A stretch of 57,725 nt of DNA, taken from Akkermansiaceae bacterium UBA7890. GTDB lineage: Bacteria > Verrucomicrobiota > Verrucomicrobiia > Verrucomicrobiales > Akkermansiaceae. The notes below the pieces were generated by a model. It was not told the DNA's origin. It did not search any database and saw only the letters and a list, made by a program, of their open reading frames with translations. A program made the position numbers and the translations under genes. The stretch spans positions 1 to 57,725 of the forward strand of contig DLRK01000050.1 in NCBI GenBank assembly GCA_002501065.1. Direction: 5' to 3'. Below, one piece after another: positions 15,782 through 23,564 of this stretch; the stretch's first letter is position 1, and each line of letters starts with the position of its first letter.

Positions 15782-17287
15782 ATGAACATTGACCAGGAAA
15801 CCCTGCGGAGTGTGGTGGAGAAGGTCATGACGGATCTGGCGAGGACGGTGCCGCTCGTTGCTCCCGTTCCCGCCAAACCGGAGGCTCGGGCACCCGCGCC
15901 GATTCCTTCGCCTGCTCCGGTGGAGAAGGAGTGCGCCTGCCGATCCACTGCCGGGGATGGGCAGGGGATCTTCGGTTGCGTCAACATTGCGGTCAACGCA
16001 GCCCACGATGCCTTCCTGCAACTGAAGAGCCTCGGCCTGGAAGGTCGCTCGCGGGTGATTGAGATCGTGAAGGGCATCTGCTCTGCCAACACCGAGTCGT
16101 GGGGGGCATTTGAGCTGAAGGAGACCAAGATCGGGCGCCTCGATCACAAGATTGCCAAGCTCGAAATCATGAACAAGGTGCCGGGGGTGGAGTGGCTTCG
16201 GCCGTATGCCCTGAGCGGCGATGACGGGATCACGCTTGAAGAGTATGCCCCCTTTGGGGTGGTGGGCGCAATCCTTCCCGTGACCCACTCGATTCCCACC
16301 ATGACGGGTAATGTGATCAACATGGTTGCGGCGGGCAACGCGGTGGTCTTCAACCCGCATCCGGGCGGAGCCAGAAGCGCCGTGATGGCGGCTCGTGAAT
16401 ACAACAAGGCCATTGAACGTGAACTGGGCATTGCGAATCTCATCTGCGTGATTGAGAACCCGACCCTCGAGACGTTTGAGAAGATCTCGAAGCATGAGCT
16501 GATTGCGATCATGGCCGTGACCGGCGGGCCCGCGGTAGTGAAGGCGGCCATGCAGTCGGGGAAGCGCTCGATCTGCGCAGGGCCTGGTAATCCGGTGGTG
16601 GTGGTCGATGAAACTGCGGATCTCGACCGAGCCGCACGTAGCATAGTCGAAGGCGGGGCCTTTGATAACAACCTGCTGTGTATCGGGGAAAAAGCTGTTT
16701 TTGTGGTGAGTTCTGTTTACAGGAAATTCCTGGAGGCCATGGACAGTGCGGGCGCGGGCAGGTTGAATAATCAGCAACTGGAGCGCCTGAGCAAGGTGGC
16801 GTTCACCTACCGGGAGGACGACGGAGGTTGCTCGCATGCGGCGGTAAATCGTGACTACGTGGGAGCCAGTCCCAAGACCCTTGCGAACTCTGCCGGCGCG
16901 CGCATTGCCGATGGTTGTGAGCTTCTTTTCGCAGAGACGGATGCGGGTCACCCCTACGTGCAGGAGGAGCAGATGATGCCGCTGGTGCCCGTCATCTCGG
17001 TGCCGGATTTCGAGACCGCAGTGCAGCAGGCCAAGGAGGCTGAACACGGCTACCGGCACTCCGCCATCATTCACTCCACGAACGTGAGCAACATGACGCA
17101 CATGGGCCGTGAAATGGACACTACGATTTATGTAAAAAATGGTCCGTGTGTGGCGGGCCTGGGACTGGGGGGTGAGGGTTATCTGAGCTACTCGGTGGCG
17201 ACTACCACCGGCGAAGGTATCACCACCCCAAAGACGTTCACCCGCGTGCGCCGTTGCGTGATGGTGGAAAACCTCCGAATTGTCTGA
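15782..17287 (+). CDS. CoA-acylating aldehyde dehydrogenase (PduP/EutE family), likely lactaldehyde to lactyl-CoA
   Basis: 501 residues. Residues 1-20 (MNIDQETLRSVVEKVMTDLA) are an amphipathic helix followed by a Pro/Ala-rich linker, the classic encapsulation peptide. The rest is a class of acylating aldehyde dehydrogenase: EYAPFGVVGAILPVTHSIPT, FNPHPGGARSAV, ICAGPGNPVVVVD and the catalytic Cys at about residue 300 in NNLLCIGEK. It oxidises an aldehyde with NAD+ and CoA to acyl-CoA. With an aldolase that yields L-lactaldehyde in the same operon, lactyl-CoA is the expected product. The NAD+ must be regenerated inside the shell, but no alcohol dehydrogenase is found in the window. Confidence 0.93.
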   Translation: MNIDQETLRSVVEKVMTDLARTVPLVAPVPAKPEARAPAPIPSPAPVEKECACRSTAGDGQGIFGCVNIAVNAAHDAFLQLKSLGLEGRSRVIEIVKGICSANTESWGAFELKETKIGRLDHKIAKLEIMNKVPGVEWLRPYALSGDDGITLEEYAPFGVVGAILPVTHSIPTMTGNVINMVAAGNAVVFNPHPGGARSAVMAAREYNKAIERELGIANLICVIENPTLETFEKISKHELIAIMAVTGGPAVVKAAMQSGKRSICAGPGNPVVVVDETADLDRAARSIVEGGAFDNNLLCIGEKAVFVVSSVYRKFLEAMDSAGAGRLNNQQLERLSKVAFTYREDDGGCSHAAVNRDYVGASPKTLANSAGARIADGCELLFAETDAGHPYVQEEQMMPLVPVISVPDFETAVQQAKEAEHGYRHSAIIHSTNVSNMTHMGREMDTTIYVKNGPCVAGLGLGGEGYLSYSVATTTGEGITTPKTFTRVRRCVMVENLRIV

Positions 17288-17294
17288 GAGAGTC

Positions 17295-17555
17295 ATGCTG
17301 TTATGCCGAGTAGTTGGAAGAGCGGTTGCGACCCACAGCCATGCCAGTCTGGATGGGTTCAAGATGCTGCTGTGCCAGCAGGAGGATGCGGACGGCAAGG
17401 CCCTCGGCGATCCTCCCTTCGTGGCGATCGATCTCTTCGGAGCCGGCGTGCACCAGCGGGTTTTTGTGAGCACGGACGGCATCGGGGCGAGGGGGGTTGT
17501 GGACGACGAGCATTCGCCCGTGCGCAATTATATCCAGGGGGTAATAGACGACTAG
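17295..17555 (+). CDS. BMC-P pentameric shell vertex protein (paralog 2)
   Basis: 86 residues from ATG 17295, which follows GAGAG and lies seven bases after the dehydrogenase stop; a TTG at 17280 in the same frame would overlap that gene. EutN/CcmL features: LCRVVGRAVATHSHASLDGFKMLLCQQ, VAIDLFGAGVHQRVFVSTDG and the C-terminal NYIQGVIDD. It is probably translated by coupling from the gene upstream. Confidence 0.9.
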   Translation: MLLCRVVGRAVATHSHASLDGFKMLLCQQEDADGKALGDPPFVAIDLFGAGVHQRVFVSTDGIGARGVVDDEHSPVRNYIQGVIDD

Positions 17556-17557
17556 CC

Positions 17558-17878
17558 ATGCGGATTGGACAGGTCATCGGAAAGGTCACCATGAGCGTGC
17601 GGGATCCAGCCTTCACTGCGGCACGTTGGCTGTTGGTAAATCCCCTGGAGGCAGAGCAGTTGAATACCGCCTGCGATATCGAACCGGGATTGACCCGGAT
17701 CCCCTCCCTGGTGGTCTACGATAATCTGGGAGCCGGGGAGTCGGATATCGTGGGATTTGTGGAAGGCTCCGAAGCAACCGCTCCCTTCGATGGTCCGACT
17801 CCGGTTGATGCCATCACGGTGGCGATTTTCGATCAGATTGATCATCACCCCTATCCTCCCGAGGAGGATGACGATTAG
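17558..17878 (+). CDS. BMC-P pentameric shell vertex protein (paralog 3)
   Basis: 106 residues from ATG 17558, two bases after the preceding stop. EutN/CcmL family: MRIGQVIGKVTMSVRDPAF, VVYDNLGAGESDIVGFVEGSEA, VDAITVAIFDQID. It ends in an acidic tail (PPEEDDD) that the other two BMC-P proteins lack, possibly facing the cytosol or cargo. The same frame is open further upstream, but that region is already used by paralog 2. Confidence 0.9.
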   Translation: MRIGQVIGKVTMSVRDPAFTAARWLLVNPLEAEQLNTACDIEPGLTRIPSLVVYDNLGAGESDIVGFVEGSEATAPFDGPTPVDAITVAIFDQIDHHPYPPEEDDD

Positions 17879-17890
17879 GAACTCAGCTTG

Positions 17891-18970
17891 ATGAAGAAAG
17901 TAATCACCGGACGCGATGTGGAGGCCCTTCTGCGGGAGGGCAGGGGCTTGGATTCGATTCCCGCCGGGGTGCTCCTCACCCCGACGGCCAAGGATGCAAT
18001 CAAGGAAGCGCGGACCAGGCGTAAGCGAGTGGTGACCGGGGGAGCAGTCCGGGTGGAACCGAGTGTTCCTGACTACGAATTCCGCTGGGAGTCAGGCCGT
18101 GACCCTGAGTCGCCGGAGGAAATTGCAAAGTTCTTCCAATCGCCGGAAATCGAGACCCTCAAGCGACGGATGGTTGATATCGGTGATCGCATGTGGAAGA
18201 AGAACTATACTGATGGCAACGGAGGTAATCTCACTATCCGGGTGGGAGACAATCTTGTCCTCTGCACCCCGACCCTGATTTCAAAAGGTTTTATGCAGCC
18301 TGAGGACATGGCCCTCATCGATCTTGAAGGCAATCAACTGGCGGGTTCGCGGCGACGGACGAGTGAATGTCTGACCCACATGGCGATCATGAAGAGACAG
18401 CCCAAGGCGAAGGCCTGCTGTCATGCTCATCCGCCAAACGCGACGGCTTTTGCGGTGGCAGGAATTCGTCCGCCCACCTGTATGATTCCGGAAGCGGAAG
18501 TATTCCTCGGCGAGATCGGAATGGCAGAATACCAGACCCCCGGCACGCCAGCTTGTGCCAAGGCGGTGGGAGAGGCCGGGATCGATCACATGTCGGTGCT
18601 CATGATCAACCATGGCGTTATCACATGGGGCAAGGATGTTGAGGATTCCTACTGGAAGATGGAGAACACGGAATCCTATTGCCAGACCGTCTTGCTGGCC
18701 ACCCACCTCAAGGGGGCGGATCTGCTCACCATCACGGGTGGGCAGGCCAAGGAGTTGATAGGGTTGCGTGGCCTGCTTGGAATGGATGACAAGCGGGCGA
18801 ACTGGAAGGAGTGCGAACTCTGCGACAATTCCGAGTTCCGACCCGGGGCGGTTTGCTCCGTGTCAGAGGGTGCCCGTGCTGCGATCCCGGATGGCAGTGA
18901 ACTTAATGGGGAAGCCGAGGAAGTGGTGAAGGCGCTCACTGATCAGATCCTGGCCAATCTAGCTTCCTGA
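17891..18970 (+). CDS. Class II aldolase (L-fuculose/rhamnulose-1-phosphate type), BMC cargo
   Basis: 359 residues from ATG 17891. The core is a zinc-dependent class II aldolase/adducin domain: DGNGGNLTIRVGDN, the Glu in RTSECLTHMAI, HAHPPNATAFA with two zinc histidines, and the third in INHGVITWG. It should cleave a 6-deoxyketose-1-phosphate into DHAP and L-lactaldehyde. About 55 N-terminal residues (VITGRDVEALL, then AGVLLTPTAKDAIKEA) form an extra element resembling sequences at the N-termini of other BMC proteins, a plausible targeting element. The C-terminal tail carries ECELCDN and AVCSV, a small cysteine cluster of unknown role. It is the last gene of the ten-gene operon. Fuculose versus rhamnulose preference cannot be told; both are plausible with rhaB next door. 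Confidence 0.88.
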   Translation: MKKVITGRDVEALLREGRGLDSIPAGVLLTPTAKDAIKEARTRRKRVVTGGAVRVEPSVPDYEFRWESGRDPESPEEIAKFFQSPEIETLKRRMVDIGDRMWKKNYTDGNGGNLTIRVGDNLVLCTPTLISKGFMQPEDMALIDLEGNQLAGSRRRTSECLTHMAIMKRQPKAKACCHAHPPNATAFAVAGIRPPTCMIPEAEVFLGEIGMAEYQTPGTPACAKAVGEAGIDHMSVLMINHGVITWGKDVEDSYWKMENTESYCQTVLLATHLKGADLLTITGGQAKELIGLRGLLGMDDKRANWKECELCDNSEFRPGAVCSVSEGARAAIPDGSELNGEAEEVVKALTDQILANLAS

Positions 18971-19225
18971 GCTGATTGGAAGCAGGTGTGCCTGGTCGCG
19001 GATGATGCGGCAAGCCGGGTATGGGAGGTGGAATGCACCTGATTCCATCCACTGGTGAGACGGTTCTGCCGGGGGATCATGTCCGGGTTCCCTGGTGGAT
19101 AGAGAGGGTGCGACGAAGTGGGGTAGGGGTCTGGGCTGTCGAGCAGTCACCTTTACGACCACTTTACAGATCGTTGTGGCAAGAGGGCTTATTCTAGAGC
19201 CAACCAAACGAAATTTCTGTCCTAT
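18971..19225. other. Intergenic gap after the BMC operon; no gene seen
   Basis: 255 bases between the aldolase and the VIT/vWA gene. No open frame, RNA gene or convincing terminator was found. A short CAGGTGTGCCTG stem lies near 18986, too small to call. The end, near 19140-19200, is less GC-rich and is where a promoter for the next gene would lie. Confidence 0.5.
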
Positions 19226-21475
19226 ATGAAACGATCAATATTTCTACGGAATGCAGCGCTAGTGGGTGGTGGGAGCATGATCTGGGTGCCGGAAGCTCCA
19301 GGGCAAGCGGGGGCCCATCGCCATGGTCATCATCACTGGATGCCCCACGTGCGACCCGTGCCCCGACCCTTGAGCCCAGTGGAGGTGCGCGCCATTGATG
19401 CGGTGGTCAGAATCGAAAATCAGATCGCACAAACTACCCTCACGATCACATTTTTCAACCCAGCTGGTCGGCAACAGGAAGGACAGGTGTTGCTGCCGGT
19501 TCCAAGCGGAGCGGCCTTGAAGTCCTTCGCCATTGAGGGTGCCAACAGGGAATTCAAGGCCAGGATTCTTCCCAAGGACGAGGCCCGCAGGATCTACGAT
19601 CGGATCGTTGCCCAGTCGAAAGATCCCGCCATACTGGAGTTCGCGGGACATAGCGCGGTGGATTCGAGCGTGTTTCCCATTCCGGCCCGCAGCGAATGCA
19701 AGCTACGCCTCACCTATGAGGAATTGGTGCCCGCCGACCTGGACCGTCTCGACTACGTTCTCCTGCGCTCAGAGTCACCGGACTACCGGGTGAAGTGGAA
19801 TATCGATGTGAAGTGGGCCGTGAAGGGAGGAATCGCCACCGCTTATTCGCCGACTCACGAGATCTCTCCGACCAGGAGCGAAAAAGGTCTCCGGGTGAAG
19901 GTGGACGGCAGGGTGGCACCTGGGCCGTTTCGCCTGTCGGTTTTGCGCAGGAAAAAGAAGGGAGCGGTGGCTTCCTTCCTGACCCACCCGGAGGAAGGTC
20001 AGGACGGAGGGCATTTCCTGCTTCTGATTGTCCCCCCGGAGCGTGATGAAAATATGCCCGCCCTGAAACGGGAAGTGACGGTTGTGATCGATCGCTCGGG
20101 GAGTATGGCCGGGGAGAAAATGGATCAGGCCCGGGCCGCGGCCGCCCAGGTGGTGGAGGGACTGGAGGAAGGGGAGTTCTTTAACCTGATCATTTACAAC
20201 GAGGCGGTAGAGCCTTTTGCGGAGAAGCCGGTGATTGTCAACCGGGACAATCTCATGCGGGCCCGGAAATTCATCAATGGCATCCGGGTGAGCGGAGGGA
20301 CGAATATTCATGGAGCTCTCCAGGAGGCGATTGCCCAGCCGGCCCGCAAGGGGACTGTGCCCATCGTGCTCTTTCTGACCGATGGTTTGCCGACTATCGG
20401 GGAGACCTCCGAGAAGCGGATCCGGGAGAAGGCCCGGGATCTGAACAGGAACCACCGCCGTATTTTTACGTTTGGCGTGGGTGTGGACGTGAATACGCCG
20501 CTGCTCTCGCGACTGGCTGACGACAGCCGGGCCACTGCAACCTACGTCCTGCCGAAGGAGAAGGTGGAGGTGAAGGTGGCTTCCGTTTTCCGGCGATTGT
20601 CCGGACCGGTGCTGAGTTTTCCACGACTGAAGGCGGTCACCAGAGACGGCAAGCCCGTTCCCCACCGCATTGACGACCTGGTTCCCCATCAGTTGCCGGA
20701 CTTTTTCTCCAACGACCAGATCATTGTCACGGGACGCTATCGCGGCAGTGAGCCATTGGAGTTCCGGTTGGCCGGTGACGATGGAGTGACCAGAAGAAAA
20801 TTCACCTTCGCCTTCAGGCCGGGAGAGAAACGGCACCCCTTCGTGCCCCGCCTGTGGGCCATGCGCAAGATCGCGGTCCTGACCGAGGCTCTGCGGGATC
20901 TCGGCGCTGATTCAGCCCTGAGCGGCCTCACTGGTGATAACGTGGATCGTAACGATCCGCGGGTGAAGGAACTGGTGGATGAGATTGTCCGCCTCTCGAC
21001 CGAGCACGGAATTCTCAGTGAATACACTGCTTTCCTCGCCCTGGAAGGAGAGGTCTTCCGTCCCGAGGAGCGCCGCGCTGCCCGGGCTGCCGACAACTTT
21101 GACCAGCGAGCGCTCAAGACCCGGAGTGGGAAGCTCAGTGTAAACCAGGATCTGAACCTCTGGAACCAGAAGCAGGGTGGAACGCTGAATCCATCCAACG
21201 AATATGTGAATGGAGAACTGGAGGTAGAGGAGGTGGCGAATGTGGCACAGTTTTCTGATATGGCTTTCTTCAAGCGAGGCAATGAGTGGGTGGACGCGAG
21301 TTTGACTCTCGCTGAAAAAGGAGGAGCGGCGCTTCCGGTTAGAGAGATCACGGTGGACAGCGCAGAATTCAAGGGAGTCGTCGACAAGCTGGTGGCCAAG
21401 CAGCGCCAGAGCTGTCTCGCCCTGGGAGGCAGTTTGGAACTGGTCGTCGATGGCACCCGCTATCGCGTCAGGTAG
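19226..21475 (+). CDS. VIT domain and von Willebrand factor A domain protein, exported
   Basis: 749 residues. The N-terminus (MKRSIFLRNAALVGGGSMIW) looks like a signal sequence. Residues about 50-180 are a VIT (vault/inter-alpha-trypsin) domain: VRIENQIAQTTLTITFFNPA and KDEARRIYDRIVAQSKDPAILEF. A vWA domain follows with an intact MIDAS site (DRSGSMAGEKMDQ, first Asp about residue 288, and LTDGLPTIGE). The C-terminal third is helical and charged, unassigned. Bacterial proteins of this build (inter-alpha-trypsin inhibitor heavy-chain-like) are usually envelope-associated adhesion or assembly factors; the ligand is unknown. A second vWA gene follows directly. Confidence 0.85.
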   Translation: MKRSIFLRNAALVGGGSMIWVPEAPGQAGAHRHGHHHWMPHVRPVPRPLSPVEVRAIDAVVRIENQIAQTTLTITFFNPAGRQQEGQVLLPVPSGAALKSFAIEGANREFKARILPKDEARRIYDRIVAQSKDPAILEFAGHSAVDSSVFPIPARSECKLRLTYEELVPADLDRLDYVLLRSESPDYRVKWNIDVKWAVKGGIATAYSPTHEISPTRSEKGLRVKVDGRVAPGPFRLSVLRRKKKGAVASFLTHPEEGQDGGHFLLLIVPPERDENMPALKREVTVVIDRSGSMAGEKMDQARAAAAQVVEGLEEGEFFNLIIYNEAVEPFAEKPVIVNRDNLMRARKFINGIRVSGGTNIHGALQEAIAQPARKGTVPIVLFLTDGLPTIGETSEKRIREKARDLNRNHRRIFTFGVGVDVNTPLLSRLADDSRATATYVLPKEKVEVKVASVFRRLSGPVLSFPRLKAVTRDGKPVPHRIDDLVPHQLPDFFSNDQIIVTGRYRGSEPLEFRLAGDDGVTRRKFTFAFRPGEKRHPFVPRLWAMRKIAVLTEALRDLGADSALSGLTGDNVDRNDPRVKELVDEIVRLSTEHGILSEYTAFLALEGEVFRPEERRAARAADNFDQRALKTRSGKLSVNQDLNLWNQKQGGTLNPSNEYVNGELEVEEVANVAQFSDMAFFKRGNEWVDASLTLAEKGGAALPVREITVDSAEFKGVVDKLVAKQRQSCLALGGSLELVVDGTRYRVR

Positions 21476-21574
21476 AAGTCAATCAATACCAATGAAGGCA
21501 TGAGAACAGATAATCGCGCCGAACCCGGTTCCTGCCGCTACGACTAAACTTTAACCATAATTGAAACCAAGACC

Positions 21575-22765
21575 ATGAAACTGAAATCACTTATCTGCAG
21601 TGTCGGCATTCTGACCGGCGTAACACTCACCCTGGCGAACCCTCCCTCCGGAGACGTGCGCAAAGCCAAGCCCAAGGGGGAGGCCTCCCCCGAGGTGTCC
21701 AAGCCGGGCGAAAACCAGGCCAAGGTGCAGCTGGCAATCCTGCTGGACACGAGTGGGAGCATGAGCGGACTGATCGAGCAGGCAAAGACCCAGCTCTGGA
21801 GTATCGTTAACACTTTCATCCAGGCCAAGCAGAACGGGAAGGCTCCCTTCGTGGAGGTGGCGCTCTATGAATACGGGAACGACGGACTCAATGCGGAGAA
21901 TCACTGGATCCGGGAGATCCAGCCGCTGACCCGGGACCTGGACAAGATCAGCGAAGAACTCTTCGCCTTGCGGACCAATGGGGGCTCGGAGTTCTGCGGA
22001 GCGGTCATCAAGCGGGCGATCGGGGATCTCAAATGGGACTCCTCACCGAATACCTACAAGGCGATTTTCGTGGCGGGCAACGAGCCTTTCAACCAGGGCC
22101 CTGTTGATCCGGCCTCTGCCTGCAAGGAGGCGATAGGGAACGGGGTCATTGTCAACTCGATCCATTGCGGCTCGGAACAGGTTGGGATCAATACCGGGTG
22201 GAAGGCCGGTCCCCTCCTGGCCGACGGCAAGTACCTGGTGATCGATCACAACAAGGCGGTCGTGCATGTGGACGCTCCGCAGGACAAGGAGATCCTGAAA
22301 TGGAACACCAGGCTCAATGGAACCTATGTGCCAATCGGCCAGATCGGCAACGAGCGTCTTCAAATTCAGAGGGCGCAGGATGCGGCAGCAGAGGGGGCCG
22401 CGGGTAACGCCATCCAGTCCCGGGTTGCCACCAAGGCCAGCAAGAATTACTGGAACGGCAACTGGGATCTGGTCGATGCCTGCATGGGAAAGGACTTCGA
22501 CTGGAGCAAGATGAAGAAAGAGGATTTGCCCGAGGAGATGAAGAAGATGACTCTCGCACAGCGGAAGGCTTATGTCGCCAGGAAGAGAGAGGAACGACAG
22601 AAGTGTCAGAAGAAGATTGCGGAACTGAGCAAGGCGCGTGGCGAATTCGTCAAGGCCAAGTTGAAGGAGATGGGAGAAGACGGGGAAGACACCCTGAATG
22701 CCGTGGTGGTGCAGACCGTGCGTCAACAGGCGGAGGCGAAGGGATACGCCTTTGAAAAGGAATAG
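21575..22765 (+). CDS. Secreted von Willebrand factor A domain protein
   Basis: 396 residues with a signal peptide (LICSVGILTGVTLTLANP). A vWA domain begins near residue 50 with MIDAS motif LLDTSGSMSGLIEQAK and continues through VALYEYGNDGL and LRTNGGSEFCGAVIKRA. The C-terminal 130 residues are lysine-rich and helical (KMTLAQRKAYVARKREERQK), likely coiled coil. It shares strand and theme with the VIT/vWA gene 99 bases upstream, so the two may be one transcript. Role unknown; metal-ion-dependent protein binding in the envelope is the general inference. Confidence 0.82.
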   Translation: MKLKSLICSVGILTGVTLTLANPPSGDVRKAKPKGEASPEVSKPGENQAKVQLAILLDTSGSMSGLIEQAKTQLWSIVNTFIQAKQNGKAPFVEVALYEYGNDGLNAENHWIREIQPLTRDLDKISEELFALRTNGGSEFCGAVIKRAIGDLKWDSSPNTYKAIFVAGNEPFNQGPVDPASACKEAIGNGVIVNSIHCGSEQVGINTGWKAGPLLADGKYLVIDHNKAVVHVDAPQDKEILKWNTRLNGTYVPIGQIGNERLQIQRAQDAAAEGAAGNAIQSRVATKASKNYWNGNWDLVDACMGKDFDWSKMKKEDLPEEMKKMTLAQRKAYVARKREERQKCQKKIAELSKARGEFVKAKLKEMGEDGEDTLNAVVVQTVRQQAEAKGYAFEKE

Positions 22766-22782
22766 TTATTCTGCGGGGAAAA

Positions 22783-22813
22783 GGCGCCGTGGCGGTCCTG
22801 CTGCCACGGCGCC
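22783..22813 (+). terminator. Strong hairpin after the vWA gene (U-tract-less terminator candidate)
   Basis: GGCGCCGTGGC (22783-22793) pairs perfectly with GCCACGGCGCC (22803-22813); two more inner pairs leave a five-base loop. It begins 18 bases after the vWA stop and separates that gene from the two-component operon. There is no following T-run, so it would be a non-classical terminator or an mRNA 3'-end stabiliser. Confidence 0.55.
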
Positions 22814-22883
22814 GAAGTTGTCCCGGTATTTAGACTGCGAAAGGGTTCCGGTGCCGCTACCTTTAAAACAGAAGCCTTGACCC

Positions 22884-23564
22884 ATGGATGCTCCGACGAT
22901 TTTGGTGGTGGAAGATGATGCCGCGGTGCGGCAGGGCGTAGTGGATGCCCTGACGTTCTCGGGCTACGAGGTCCTCTCGGAAGCGGATGGAAAGGCGGGA
23001 TGCGACACGGCGTTGCGGGCGACTTACCAGCTTCTTCTCCTGGACCTCGTCCTGCCGGGATACAGTGGCTTTGAAATCCTGGAAGCCATCAAGAAGGAAC
23101 GTCCCGGGCAACCGGTCATCATCCTCTCAGCCCGGGGAGAGGAGAACGACCGCGTGCGGGGATTGAAGATGGGAGCAGACGACTATATCGTTAAGCCCTT
23201 CAGCGTGAGGGAACTTCTCGCCCGGGTCGATGCCGTGCTGAGGCGGAGCACCGAACGTCCTTCGGTAGTGGAAACTCACCAGATAAACGGTGGAGAGGTC
23301 GACTTCGCACGGCGGGAGATCCGCTTTGAGGATGGAGATCGGGAGGAGCTTTCCGAGAGAGAGTCCGAGCTTCTTCGTTACCTTGTGGCCCAGAGTGGCC
23401 GAGCGGTTCCGCGTGATGAACTCCTGCGTCAGGTCTGGGGGCTGGATCCCAAGAACATCGAGACCCGGACGGTTGACATGCATGTCGCCCACCTGCGGCA
23501 GAAACTACGTTGCCAGAATGCAGTGGTCACGGTGCGAGGAAAAGGGTATATGATTGGCAGCTGA
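22884..23564 (+). CDS. OmpR/PhoB-family response regulator
   Basis: 226 residues. An N-terminal receiver domain holds the acidic pocket (VEDDAA), the phosphoacceptor Asp at about residue 54 in LLLDLVLPG, and the conserved Lys in IVKPFSVRELLARV. A C-terminal winged helix follows (LSERESELLRYLVAQSGRAVPRDELL and MHVAHLRQKL). Its stop codon overlaps the start of the kinase gene by one base (TGATG), so the two are translationally coupled. Targets are unknown; nearby envelope genes are natural candidates. Confidence 0.92.
   Translation: MDAPTILVVEDDAAVRQGVVDALTFSGYEVLSEADGKAGCDTALRATYQLLLLDLVLPGYSGFEILEAIKKERPGQPVIILSARGEENDRVRGLKMGADDYIVKPFSVRELLARVDAVLRRSTERPSVVETHQINGGEVDFARREIRFEDGDREELSERESELLRYLVAQSGRAVPRDELLRQVWGLDPKNIETRTVDMHVAHLRQKLRCQNAVVTVRGKGYMIGS

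Noticed and set aside
15539..17527. Minus-strand open frame of 662 codons
   Set aside because: Antisense to the aldehyde dehydrogenase and two BMC-P genes, whose motifs are unambiguous; no family features in the antisense protein. GC-rich codon bias keeps the opposite strand open.
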